The notes under the pieces: model-generated
What the model was told of the DNA's origin: nothing
Database searches by the model: none
What the model saw: only the letters and a program-made list of their open reading frames with translations
Translations under genes and position numbers: made by a program
Part shown: positions 53,679-61,873 of the stretch, in pieces
Layout: every line of letters begins with the position of its first letter
Numbering within the stretch: the stretch's first letter is position 1
NCBI RefSeq assembly: GCF_014207355.1
Contig: NZ_JACHEF010000004.1
Span: forward strand, 186,001 to 250,000
DNA from: Mesorhizobium sangaii
GTDB lineage: Bacteria > Pseudomonadota > Alphaproteobacteria > Rhizobiales > Rhizobiaceae
Direction: 5' to 3'
DNA length: 64,000 nucleotides

Positions 53679-55757
53679 ATGTCCGGGGCCAAATCCAAGC
53701 CGAAATCTGTCGATGGCACCAAACCACGCGGTGCTGAAAAGTCGCGGCAGGAAAAGGCATCGACTGTCGAAGCGCCCGAGGCCGACGGGCATGCCGGGCC
53801 TGAGGTCGACGGGCATGCCGCGCCCGAGGTCAACGGCCAGGCCGCGCCACCGCCGGATGTCATCGAACCCGATCCGGAACTGACGCCAGAAGAGGCCGAG
53901 CAGGCGCGCAAGAGATACTTGTTGAAGCGCTTCTGGATCAGCGCGCGCGGTTACTGGGGCCGCGGCGGCGACAGGCTCGCCTGGCCGTTCACGATCGGGC
54001 TGTTGATCCTGATATGCGTGAACGTCGGCTTCCAGTATGGGATCAATCGATGGAACCGGGCGATTTTCGACGCCCTTGAGCAACGCGATGCCCACACCGT
54101 GTATTTCCTGAGCGCCGTCTTCGTGCCGCTGGTGCTCGGGAGTGGAAGCCTTGTCGTTACGCAAGTCTTCCTTCGCATGACGATTCAGCGCCGCTGGCGT
54201 TCCTGGCTCACCACGTCGGTCATCGCGCGCTGGCTCGCGAACGGCCGCTACTATCAGCTGAACCTCGTCGGCGGCGACCACCAGAACCCCGAAGCCCGCG
54301 TTTCGGAGGATTTGCGGATTGCCACCGAATCTCCGGTCGACTTCACCGCCGGTGTCATCAACGCGTTTCTGTCGGCCTCGACCTTCATCGTGGTGCTGTG
54401 GACGATCGGCGGAGCCCTGAGCTTCACAATCTCGGGTTCGACCATCACGGTTCCCGGCTTCCTCGTCATCACGGCGATCATCTATGCCGCGATCACATCC
54501 ACCTCGATGGCGGTGATTGGCCGCCATTTCGTCCACCTCTCCGAGGAAAAGAACCAGGCGGAAGCCGAATTCCGCTACACGCTGACGCGCGTGCGCGAGA
54601 ACGGCGAGAGTATCGCATTGCTCGGCGGCGAGGAGGAGGAGCGCAGCGGCATCGACAAGAGGTTCGCCCATGTGCTCAGGCAATGGGCGCTCCTCACAGG
54701 CCAGCACATGCGCACGGCACTGGTGTCGCAGGGGTCGAGCCTGTTCGCGCCGGTCGTGCCGGTTTTGCTTTGCGCTCCAAAGTTTCTCGAAGGCAGCATG
54801 ACACTTGGACAGGTCATGCAGGCTGCCTCCGCCTTTGCCATCGTGCAGGGCGCATTCGGATGGCTGGTCGACAACTACCCCCGTCTCGCCGACTGGAACG
54901 CCTCGGCGAGGCGCATTGCTTCGCTGATGATGTCGCTCGATGGGCTCGAGCGCGCCGAGCAGAGCGACGCCCTGGGACGCATCCAGCGTGGCGAAACCGA
55001 AGACGGTGCGATGCTCAGCATCGACAATCTCTCCGTGACGCTCGACGACGGCACGTCCGTGGTCAAGGAAACCAAGGTCGTGATCGAAGCGGGCGAGCGG
55101 GTGCTGGTGGCCGGCGAATCCGGTTCAGGCAAGAGCACGCTGGTGCGGGCCGTCGCGGGCCTGTGGCCGTGGGGTGGCGGCAGCGTCAATTTCCACGCCG
55201 ACAGACGGTTGTTCATGTTGCCGCAACGACCCTACATCCCCTCAGGCACGCTTCGCCGCGCAGTCGCCTATCCCGCCGCCGCCGACAACTGGACGATTAA
55301 GGAGATCAAGGCTGCGCTCGATAGAGTGGGGCTCGCCTATCTTGCCGACAAGATCGAGGAAGACGCGCCATGGGACCAGACCTTGTCGGGTGGCGAAAAG
55401 CAGCGTCTCGCCTTCGCGCGTCTCCTGCTGCACAGCCCCGACATCATCGTGCTGGATGAAGCAACCGCAGCGCTCGATGAGAAGAGCCAGGGCAAGATGA
55501 TGGAGGTGCTCATTCAAGAATTGCCGAAGGTCACCATTATAAGCGTTGCGCATCGCGCCGAGCTCGAAGTCTTCCATAGCCGCAAGATCACATTGGAGCG
55601 GCGCGAGGGCGGTGCAAAGCTTGTCAGCGATATCGATCTTGTCCCACGCAAGGGCAGACGCAACTTGATCGGGCGCGCCTTGTGGGGCTCCGGCGCGCCT
55701 CGACCAAAAGGCGGTGTCACATCGAGTAAGGCGACACTGTCCCAGACAAAAAAATGA
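53679..55757 (+). CDS. BacA/SbmA-like ABC transporter (fused permease and ATPase)
   Basis: 692-aa inner-membrane ABC exporter or importer. An N-terminal polar region (about 1-75) contains three imperfect eight-residue repeats (EADGHAGP, EVDGHAAP, EVNGQAAP). A BacA/SbmA-like membrane domain (about 85-400) is followed by an ATPase with Walker A GESGSGKST (about 478-486), signature LSGGEKQR (about 570) and Walker B IIVLDEATA (about 589). Related proteins in rhizobia (BclA, BacA) move peptides and are important in symbiosis; the substrate here is not known. Confidence 0.85.
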   Translation: MSGAKSKPKSVDGTKPRGAEKSRQEKASTVEAPEADGHAGPEVDGHAAPEVNGQAAPPPDVIEPDPELTPEEAEQARKRYLLKRFWISARGYWGRGGDRLAWPFTIGLLILICVNVGFQYGINRWNRAIFDALEQRDAHTVYFLSAVFVPLVLGSGSLVVTQVFLRMTIQRRWRSWLTTSVIARWLANGRYYQLNLVGGDHQNPEARVSEDLRIATESPVDFTAGVINAFLSASTFIVVLWTIGGALSFTISGSTITVPGFLVITAIIYAAITSTSMAVIGRHFVHLSEEKNQAEAEFRYTLTRVRENGESIALLGGEEEERSGIDKRFAHVLRQWALLTGQHMRTALVSQGSSLFAPVVPVLLCAPKFLEGSMTLGQVMQAASAFAIVQGAFGWLVDNYPRLADWNASARRIASLMMSLDGLERAEQSDALGRIQRGETEDGAMLSIDNLSVTLDDGTSVVKETKVVIEAGERVLVAGESGSGKSTLVRAVAGLWPWGGGSVNFHADRRLFMLPQRPYIPSGTLRRAVAYPAAADNWTIKEIKAALDRVGLAYLADKIEEDAPWDQTLSGGEKQRLAFARLLLHSPDIIVLDEATAALDEKSQGKMMEVLIQELPKVTIISVAHRAELEVFHSRKITLERREGGAKLVSDIDLVPRKGRRNLIGRALWGSGAPRPKGGVTSSKATLSQTKK

Positions 55758-55794
55758 AATCCGCTCAGTCTGAAGCGATCGATCGACCACAATA

Positions 55795-56775
55795 TTAGGG
55801 TATCAGCACCACCTTCCCCGTCGAGCGGCGCTCGTCGAGCAAGCGGTGGGCTTCGCCAGCCTGGTCGAGCGGGAAGCGGCCGCCGATCGTAACCTGCAGC
55901 CGACCGCTTGCCGCCATTTGGAACAGCTCGGACAGGCTGGCTTTCAGTGTGTCCGCAGACAGCAACGGCAGCAGCGCGAAACCTCTCAAAGACTGGCTGC
56001 GGCCGATCATCGATTCGAGGTCGGAAGCCGCGAGCGCATAGCGGCCAAGTGCCGCGAACACCAGTTCGCCACCGGGTGCCAGGGCCTGCAGCAACGCAGC
56101 GGTCAGCGCCCCACCGACCGTGTCGTAAATGATGTCGGCGCCCTGCCCGTCCGTGATGTCGCGAACGTGGGCGGGCCAATCCGGCTTGACATAGTCGACG
56201 GCGACATCCGCGCCGAGCGACAAAGCGAGATCGAGCTTGGCCTTGCTGCCAGCGGCCGCGACCACCTTGCGTGCGCCCTTTAGCCTGGCCAGTTGGACAA
56301 GCAGCGAACCGACGCCGCCCGACGCGGCCGGCACCAGCACCGACTTGCCGCCGGGCGGGCTTTGCCGCAGCAGGTGAAGGGCCGTCAGCCCCTGCACCAT
56401 CAACGCCGTTGCATCCTCGAACGACAAGGCATCCGGCAGCAGCACGATGAGATCGGCGTCGATCGTCACCTGCTCGGCATAGCCGCTGTGAGGACGCTGT
56501 GACACGAACAAAGGCGCAGCGACACGGGCGCCCAGCAGCGACGCATCCACCCCGTGTCCAACGGCCTCGACGAAGCCCGCAGCCTCGACGCCAAGGATCA
56601 TCGGCAGTTGCGGCGTCACCGCGTAGCCATCCCGGCGCATCAGCACTTCGAAGAAATTTATCCCGGCGGCATGGACGCGGATCATAACCTCGCCGGACTG
56701 GGGCACCGGCGACGGCAGGTCGACCGCCTCCAGCACGTCGGGACCGCCGAAGCGGCTGAGTTGAATGGCTTTCAT
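55795..56775 (-). CDS. NADPH:quinone oxidoreductase-like protein (MDR family)
   Basis: 326-aa zinc-free medium-chain dehydrogenase of the quinone oxidoreductase type. MKAIQLSRFGGPDVLE and the ASGGVGSLLVQLARLKGARKV Rossmann motif (GGVGS) are typical. It uses NADPH with quinones or enones. Convergent with the ABC transporter and divergent from an HxlR gene. Confidence 0.85.
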   Translation of the reverse strand: MKAIQLSRFGGPDVLEAVDLPSPVPQSGEVMIRVHAAGINFFEVLMRRDGYAVTPQLPMILGVEAAGFVEAVGHGVDASLLGARVAAPLFVSQRPHSGYAEQVTIDADLIVLLPDALSFEDATALMVQGLTALHLLRQSPPGGKSVLVPAASGGVGSLLVQLARLKGARKVVAAAGSKAKLDLALSLGADVAVDYVKPDWPAHVRDITDGQGADIIYDTVGGALTAALLQALAPGGELVFAALGRYALAASDLESMIGRSQSLRGFALLPLLSADTLKASLSELFQMAASGRLQVTIGGRFPLDQAGEAHRLLDERRSTGKVVLIP

Positions 56776-56814
56776 GGCAAACTCCGATCGCTATGGCATC
56801 GGCCACGGTTTGCC
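56776..56814. promoter_or_regulatory. Inverted repeat in the quinone reductase/HxlR spacer
   Basis: GGCAAAC (56776-56782) and GTTTGCC (56808-56814), perfect 7-bp arms spaced by 25 bases in the gap between the divergent genes. Candidate HxlR site. Confidence 0.4.
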
Positions 56815-56872
56815 ACTATCTGCGGAGCCTCGACTACACACTCATTTGTCCCCTGCTGACCAGGAGGTGACC

Positions 56873-57271
56873 ATGGCCACACCCTTCAAGAGACTGCCGA
56901 TGCTGCCGGCGGAGCGCGCCCTGAAAGTGATCGCGGGGCGCTGGAAGGCGGTCATTCTCTACCATCTCTTCGACGGCCCGCGGCGGCTGTCGGCGCTGAA
57001 GGCGATGATGCCCGGTATCACCCAGAAGGTGTTGATCCAGCAGCTGCGCGAAATGGAAGAGCACGGCCTCGTCAGCCGCGAGATCTTTGCCGAAGTGCCC
57101 ACGCGCGTCGAATATTCCGCGACAGGTCTCGGCCTCAGCCTTGAGCCGATCCTGCTGGCGCTCTGCCAATGGGGCCAGCACCACGCCGATGAGCTCAACG
57201 AAATGGATCGCCTCGCCGATTGCATCATCCGCCCAAGGCCGGCGCGGGAGGCGCACGCCTCCCACAATTGA
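56873..57271 (+). CDS. HxlR-family regulator next to the quinone oxidoreductase
   Basis: 132-aa HxlR winged-helix regulator, started at MATPFKRLPMLPAERALKVI (56873) with AGGAGGTGACC upstream. The recognition region is KAMMPGITQKVLIQQLREME. The common N-terminal Cys of the family is not present here (only one Cys in LALCQWG and one in DCIIRP). Divergent from the quinone oxidoreductase, its likely target. HxlR proteins often sense quinones or aldehydes. Confidence 0.85.
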   Translation: MATPFKRLPMLPAERALKVIAGRWKAVILYHLFDGPRRLSALKAMMPGITQKVLIQQLREMEEHGLVSREIFAEVPTRVEYSATGLGLSLEPILLALCQWGQHHADELNEMDRLADCIIRPRPAREAHASHN

Positions 57272-57273
57272 AA

Positions 57274-57301
57274 AAGGGGCGGCGCTGGCGCCGCCCCGGA
57301 T
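57274..57301 (+). terminator. GC hairpin after the HxlR gene
   Basis: GGGGCGGCG/CGCCGCCCC stem (57276-57297) close to the HxlR stop; A-rich before it, but no clear T-run after it. A terminator for the minus-strand FMN reductase gene is also possible. Confidence 0.4.
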
Positions 57302-57328
57302 CCTTGGGAGGACAATTCGTACCGGCGG

Positions 57329-57934
57329 TCAGGCCGCCTTGACTTCCTCGGCGACCGCGTCGGCCTGACGCGCTGCCTTGAGCACCTTGGCCCACCACGC
57401 GACGTCGTTGACCAGCGCCGTGGCGGCCTGGTTCAGGTGCTCGAGCTCTTCGAGCTTCTTCTCGCCCTGGCGCACGGCGAGGAAGTCACCCCAGGCGATA
57501 TGGACGGCGGACTTGACCGGCGCCATCTGCAATTCGACAGCATGAAGGCGCAGCTGCTCGACGGCGCGGGAGCCGCCGACGCTGCCATAGCCGACGAAGC
57601 CGGCCGGCTTCTTGTTCCATTCGTTGGCGGCGTAGTCGATGGCGTTCTTCAGCACGGCCGTCGGACCATGATTGTATTCGGCGGCGGTGAAGATGAAGCC
57701 GTCGAATTCAGCGACCTTCTTCTGCCAGCGCTTCGCCACTTCGTTCTGCGACGGCGCCCAGGCGGAGGATGCGACCTCGTCGAAGAACGGCAGCGGGAAG
57801 TCGCGCAGATCGACGATCTCGACGTCGATATCGGCATGCGATTTGGCGATCTTGGCGATCCACTGGGTTGGTACGTCGGCGAAGCGCGCGGCGCGCGTGG
57901 AACCGACAACGATGGCGATCTTGGGTTTTGACAT
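57329..57934 (-). CDS. NADPH-dependent FMN reductase
   Basis: 201-aa flavodoxin-fold reductase. The FMN-binding loop GSTRAARFADVP (about residues 11-22) and the AAEYNHGPTAVLKNAIDY segment are typical of the FMN reductase/chromate reductase group. It reduces quinones or flavins. Divergent from an HxlR gene, with a palindrome (57960-57976) between them. Confidence 0.9.
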   Translation of the reverse strand: MSKPKIAIVVGSTRAARFADVPTQWIAKIAKSHADIDVEIVDLRDFPLPFFDEVASSAWAPSQNEVAKRWQKKVAEFDGFIFTAAEYNHGPTAVLKNAIDYAANEWNKKPAGFVGYGSVGGSRAVEQLRLHAVELQMAPVKSAVHIAWGDFLAVRQGEKKLEELEHLNQAATALVNDVAWWAKVLKAARQADAVAEEVKAA

Positions 57935-57959
57935 GGGGCTCTTCCTTGCAAGTAAAGCT

Positions 57960-57976
57960 GGTATCGTTTGGATACC
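57960..57976. promoter_or_regulatory. Operator candidate GGTATC-N5-GATACC
   Basis: Perfect 6-bp arms with a five-base centre, 25 bases upstream of the FMN reductase start. A partial copy (GATAC) occurs 15 bases later toward the HxlR gene. Probable HxlR binding site. Confidence 0.6.
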
Positions 57977-58023
57977 GGCGCTATATGAGATACTGTCAAC
58001 TCGCGATGCAAGGAGGCACCTTT

Positions 58024-58392
58024 TTGTTACTGAGGAACCCGCTCAACACCGAAGATTGCCGCGCCGTTTCGGAAATCCTGCAGCGCGTCGGCGATAAATG
58101 GACCGTTCTGGTGGTCGGCAAGCTCGGCCAAGGACCGTTGCGATTCAATGAGTTACGCGCTGCTGTCGGCGGCATCTCGCAGAAGATGCTGACCACTACC
58201 TTGCGCGGATTGGAGCGTGATGGCTTCGTCACCCGCACGGTGTTCCCGACCATTCCGCCGCGCGTCGATTACGAGCTGACCGAACTCGGCCATGAATTGC
58301 TGATCCCGGTCAGCGCACTCGGTGAATGGGCGCGCGTCAACACCACGCGCGTGCGGGCAGCACGTGAGAAATTCGACGCAACACATGCCTGA
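58024..58392 (+). CDS. HxlR-family regulator next to the FMN reductase
   Basis: 122-aa HxlR regulator with a TTG start at 58024, chosen because the Shine-Dalgarno AGGAGG (58011-58016) is seven bases before it. An in-frame ATG at 58006 precedes that site and lacks its own. The conserved Cys is in NTEDCRAVSEI, and the recognition region is GGISQKMLTTTLRGLERDG. Divergent from the FMN reductase gene, which it probably controls in response to quinones or aldehydes. Confidence 0.8.
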   Translation: MLLRNPLNTEDCRAVSEILQRVGDKWTVLVVGKLGQGPLRFNELRAAVGGISQKMLTTTLRGLERDGFVTRTVFPTIPPRVDYELTELGHELLIPVSALGEWARVNTTRVRAAREKFDATHA

Positions 58393-58626
58393 AGCCATTG
58401 TATTACAAGGGTTTTCGCCGATGGCTGCGCTAGCGACATTGCATTTGGTCGGCGGCTGTTGACTGTTTCGGGTCTGGCTTTCAGACGAACGCCATCAGCG
58501 GACAGGGGCAAAGCCGCGGCGGTACCTGCCAGCGCTGCGTTCAGCAATCGTTGACTGATTGTCTTCGTTCATCAAAAGACCGTGCGCGGCCCGTCTCGCA
58601 TCTGCCGCGTGTGCACCCCGGCATGG

Positions 58627-59022
58627 TCAGCCTTCCGCCGGAACCGCCTTTGGCTTGCCCTCGCCATCCAGCGCCACCATGACGAAATCGGCATGGGTGA
58701 CTTTCTCCATCAGGTCTGAGAGATAGCGCTGCGCCCAGGCCTCGACCTTGAGCGTCATCGAGGTGCGGCCGACACGCTCGACATGGGTGTAGATACACAG
58801 CGTGTCGCCGATCTTCATCGGCTTGGCGAATGACATCTCCTTGACCGCCGCCGTCACCACGCGGCCCTTGGCGCGCTCGGCCGCACGGATGCCGCAGGCA
58901 AGGTCCATCTGCGCCATCACCCAGCCGCCGAAGATGTCGCCGGCCGCGTTGGCATCCGAAGGCATGGCCAGCGTGCGCAGCGTCAGATCGCCGAGCGGCC
59001 GTCCTTCAGCGTAGTGAACCAT
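58627..59022 (-). CDS. Acyl-CoA thioesterase (YciA-like hotdog fold)
   Basis: 131-aa single hotdog-domain thioesterase of the YciA/BACH type. It cleaves acyl-CoA to free acid and CoA. The conserved NAAGDIFGGWVMAQMD (about residues 24-39) contains the catalytic Asp and the hotdog helix start, and MSFAKPMKIGD is conserved. Upstream of purC's 3' end; no operon with the neighbours is obvious. Confidence 0.9.
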   Translation of the reverse strand: MVHYAEGRPLGDLTLRTLAMPSDANAAGDIFGGWVMAQMDLACGIRAAERAKGRVVTAAVKEMSFAKPMKIGDTLCIYTHVERVGRTSMTLKVEAWAQRYLSDLMEKVTHADFVMVALDGEGKPKAVPAEG

Positions 59023-59113
59023 GGGGGAAATCCTTCGAGGTCAATGCCCTCGATCCCGTAGCGTCATGGCGCCGAGAGGTCAACGCGCCACCCACCGAAG
59101 TCTCGCTTGACCG

Positions 59114-60055
59114 CTAGAAGTAACGCTTGAGGTTCGAGCGAATGCGATCCAGAACGCTATTCCCAGAAAGGTCGGGAGAAAATTCTCTGCCCGTGATTGC
59201 CTCGTAAGCCTGCGCATAGACCCGCGATGCCTGCTCGACGATCTCGTCGGGTATGTCGGGAATCGGTTGGCTGTAAGGATCGCACCTTGCCGAGACCCAC
59301 GACCGGATGAAATCCTTGTCGAAGCTCTCCGGCCGCCTGCCGCTGGCGAGGGCTTCCTCATAGCTCTTGGCGATCCAGTACCGGCTGCTGTCCGGCGTGT
59401 GGATTTCGTCGGCAAGGATTATGGTCCCGTCCTTGTCGGTCCCGAATTCGTATTTCGTATCGGCGAGGATGAGGCCGCGTTCGGCGGCGCGCTGCTGGCC
59501 GCGGGCGAACAGCCGCAAGGCATAGCCCGATACGGTATCCCACTGCGCCTGCGTAAGAAGGCCCTGGTCGAGGATCTCGGCCTTGGAGAGCGGCTCGTCA
59601 TGGCCACCGTGCAGGGCCTTGCTGGTCGGCGTGATGATCGGCTCGGCCAGTTTTTCATTGTCGCGCAGTCCGTCCGGCAGGGTCATTCCATACATATCGC
59701 GATCACCGCGCCGGTACCTTGTCAGGATCGACGTGCTGGTGGTTCCCGCCAGATAGCCACGCACGACGATTTCGACCGGCAGGATGTCAAGCCTTGTGCC
59801 GACGACAACGTTCGGGTCGGGGTATTCGAGAACATGGTTCGGGCAGATATCGGCGGTTTCCTCGAACCAGTACCGCGCCGTCTGGGTGAGGATCTCCCCC
59901 TTGAACGGGATCGAGGTCAGGATGGTGTCGAAGGCACTGAGACGATCGGTGGCGATGATGATGCGCTTGCCGTCCGGCAGATCGTAGTTTTCGCGGACTT
60001 TGCCGCTGTAATGGCCCGGCAACTCGGGAATGAAAGCATCAGGCAAGGTGCGCAT
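59114..60055 (-). CDS. purC: SAICAR synthase (long form)
   Basis: 313-aa phosphoribosylaminoimidazole-succinocarboxamide synthase that joins aspartate to CAIR in purine synthesis. The conserved GKVRENYDL and IIATDRLSAFDTILTSIPFKG (key part ATDRLSAFD) and the SKALHGGHDEPLSKAEI region are present. About 60 residues longer than the 237-254-aa PurC of the rhizobial pur operon, so this may be a second SAICAR synthase gene. Confidence 0.9.
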   Translation of the reverse strand: MRTLPDAFIPELPGHYSGKVRENYDLPDGKRIIIATDRLSAFDTILTSIPFKGEILTQTARYWFEETADICPNHVLEYPDPNVVVGTRLDILPVEIVVRGYLAGTTSTSILTRYRRGDRDMYGMTLPDGLRDNEKLAEPIITPTSKALHGGHDEPLSKAEILDQGLLTQAQWDTVSGYALRLFARGQQRAAERGLILADTKYEFGTDKDGTIILADEIHTPDSSRYWIAKSYEEALASGRRPESFDKDFIRSWVSARCDPYSQPIPDIPDEIVEQASRVYAQAYEAITGREFSPDLSGNSVLDRIRSNLKRYF

Positions 60056-60256
60056 ATGATTCCTGCCTTCCGCAGATTGCTGATATCATCGCATAAGCTG
60101 TCGACCCCATGCATATCAAGCGCGATTGTCGGGATTTCCCGCAACTCGACCTGGCATCGCGGTCGCTTTTTTCACAACCGATGCCGGAAGGCGCGGCGAC
60201 GCGGCGGACCCGCCGCGTCTAGGCTGTGGCCAGATTTCCGGAGCCGCCCACCAATC

Positions 60257-61873
60257 ATGCAGACCTATGACTTCATCATCGTCGGCTCCGGCTCGGCCGG
60301 CTCGGTCCTGGCCGACAAACTGTCGGCCTCCGGACGCTTCTCCGTGCTGGTGCTGGAAGCCGGCGGCACCGACCGCCGCTTCTACGTGCACATGCCGCTC
60401 GGCTACGGCAAGACCTTCTTCGATCCGGCGGTGAACTGGAACTACAAGGCCGAGCCGGACCCGGGACTCGCCGGCAATGCCGACCACTGGCCACGCGGCA
60501 AGCTGCTCGGCGGCTCGAGCTCGATCAACGCCATGGTCTGGATCCGGGGAGCGCGCGAGGATTTCGATGCCTGGGCAGCCGCCGGCAATCCCGGCTGGGG
60601 CTATGACGACCTGTTGCCCGCCTTCAAGGCGCTGGAGGACAATCAGGCCGGTGCCGACGCCTGGCGCGGTGTCGGCGGCCCGCTGCATGTCACCGATTGT
60701 TCGGACGCCGTCCACCCACTGACCAAGCGCTACCTCGCTGCCGGCCAGCAGGCCGGCCTGCCGCTCAACCCGGATTTCAACGGTGCTGCGCAGGAAGGCG
60801 TCGGCGTCTACCAGATTTCGACCAGGAACGGCCGCCGTATGTCGGCGGCGCGCGCTTTCCTGCGTCCGGCGATGAAGCGCAAGAACGTTCGCGTCGAGAT
60901 GAACGCGCTGGCGACCAGGGTGCTGTTTGAAGGCAAGCGGGCCGTCGGGGTCGAATATCTGCAGAACGGCGAGACCAAGACGACGCGTGCCGGCCGGGAG
61001 GTCATCCTGTCGGGCGGCTCGGTCAACTCGCCGCAATTGCTGCAGCTGTCCGGCGTCGGCCCCTCGGCGCTGCTCAAGGGGCTTGGCATCCCCGTCGTCC
61101 ATGCCAACGACAATGTCGGCGCGCATCTGCAGGACCATGTCGGCATCAACTACATCTTCAAGGGCAGGCTGCCGACGCTCAACCAGACGCTGCGCCCATG
61201 GTGGGGCAAGCTCCTGGTCGGCATGCAATACATCCTGACGCGCTCGGGGCCGCTGTCGCTGTCGATGAACAATGCCGGCGGATTCTTCCGCACCGACCCG
61301 GCGGCGACCCGCCCCAATATGCAGCTCTATTTCCAGGCCTTCTCGACCGTCATTCCGAAAAGTGGCGAGCGTCCGATACTGACGCCCGACCCGTGGCCCG
61401 GCTTCTCCATCGGCCTGTCCAATTGCCGCCCGTCGAGCCGCGGCGAGATCATGATCCGTTCCAGCAATCCGCGCGACTATCCCAGGATATCGGCCAATGC
61501 CTATTCGACCGAGGCCGACGTCGCCGAGATGCTCGATGCGGTGAAGTTCGTGCGAAAGATCGCCTCGATGCCGGCAATGGCCGAGATCATCAAGGAAGAG
61601 GTGCTGCCGGGCCCGTCGATCACATCAGACGCCGATCTGATCCGGGATTTCCGGAAGCGCTCGGGCACGGTCTATCATCCGGTGTCGACCTGCCGCATGG
61701 GCCCCGATCCCTCGCGCGCCGTCGTCGATCCGCGCCTCAAGGTGCACGGCATCGAGGGCCTGCGTGTCATCGACGCTTCGATCTTTCCCGACAACATCAC
61801 CGGCAACACCAACGCCGCCTCGATCATGACCGGTTGGAAGGGCGCCGAACTGGTTCTGGAGGACCAAAAATGA
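60257..61873 (+). CDS. GMC-family oxidoreductase
   Basis: 538-aa flavoprotein of the glucose-methanol-choline family, started at MQTYDFIIVGSGSAGSVL (60257). FAD motif GSGSAG (about 11-16), the WPRGKLLGGSSSINAMVW signature, GMC motif 2 near GGSVNSPQLL, and the C-terminal active-site His in HPVSTCRMG with NTNAASIM. Oxidises an alcohol, probably of a sugar or polyol. Its stop overlaps the start of the next gene (ATGA, 61870-61873). Confidence 0.9.
   Translation: MQTYDFIIVGSGSAGSVLADKLSASGRFSVLVLEAGGTDRRFYVHMPLGYGKTFFDPAVNWNYKAEPDPGLAGNADHWPRGKLLGGSSSINAMVWIRGAREDFDAWAAAGNPGWGYDDLLPAFKALEDNQAGADAWRGVGGPLHVTDCSDAVHPLTKRYLAAGQQAGLPLNPDFNGAAQEGVGVYQISTRNGRRMSAARAFLRPAMKRKNVRVEMNALATRVLFEGKRAVGVEYLQNGETKTTRAGREVILSGGSVNSPQLLQLSGVGPSALLKGLGIPVVHANDNVGAHLQDHVGINYIFKGRLPTLNQTLRPWWGKLLVGMQYILTRSGPLSLSMNNAGGFFRTDPAATRPNMQLYFQAFSTVIPKSGERPILTPDPWPGFSIGLSNCRPSSRGEIMIRSSNPRDYPRISANAYSTEADVAEMLDAVKFVRKIASMPAMAEIIKEEVLPGPSITSDADLIRDFRKRSGTVYHPVSTCRMGPDPSRAVVDPRLKVHGIEGLRVIDASIFPDNITGNTNAASIMTGWKGAELVLEDQK

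Noticed and set aside
58269..58547. 92-codon minus-strand frame near the third HxlR gene
   Set aside because: Mostly antisense to the HxlR gene; Ala/Arg-rich with no domain or ribosome-binding site.
59267..60256. Upstream extension of the GMC gene
   Set aside because: The frame happens to be open across purC antisense; GMC homology starts at the ATG at 60257.
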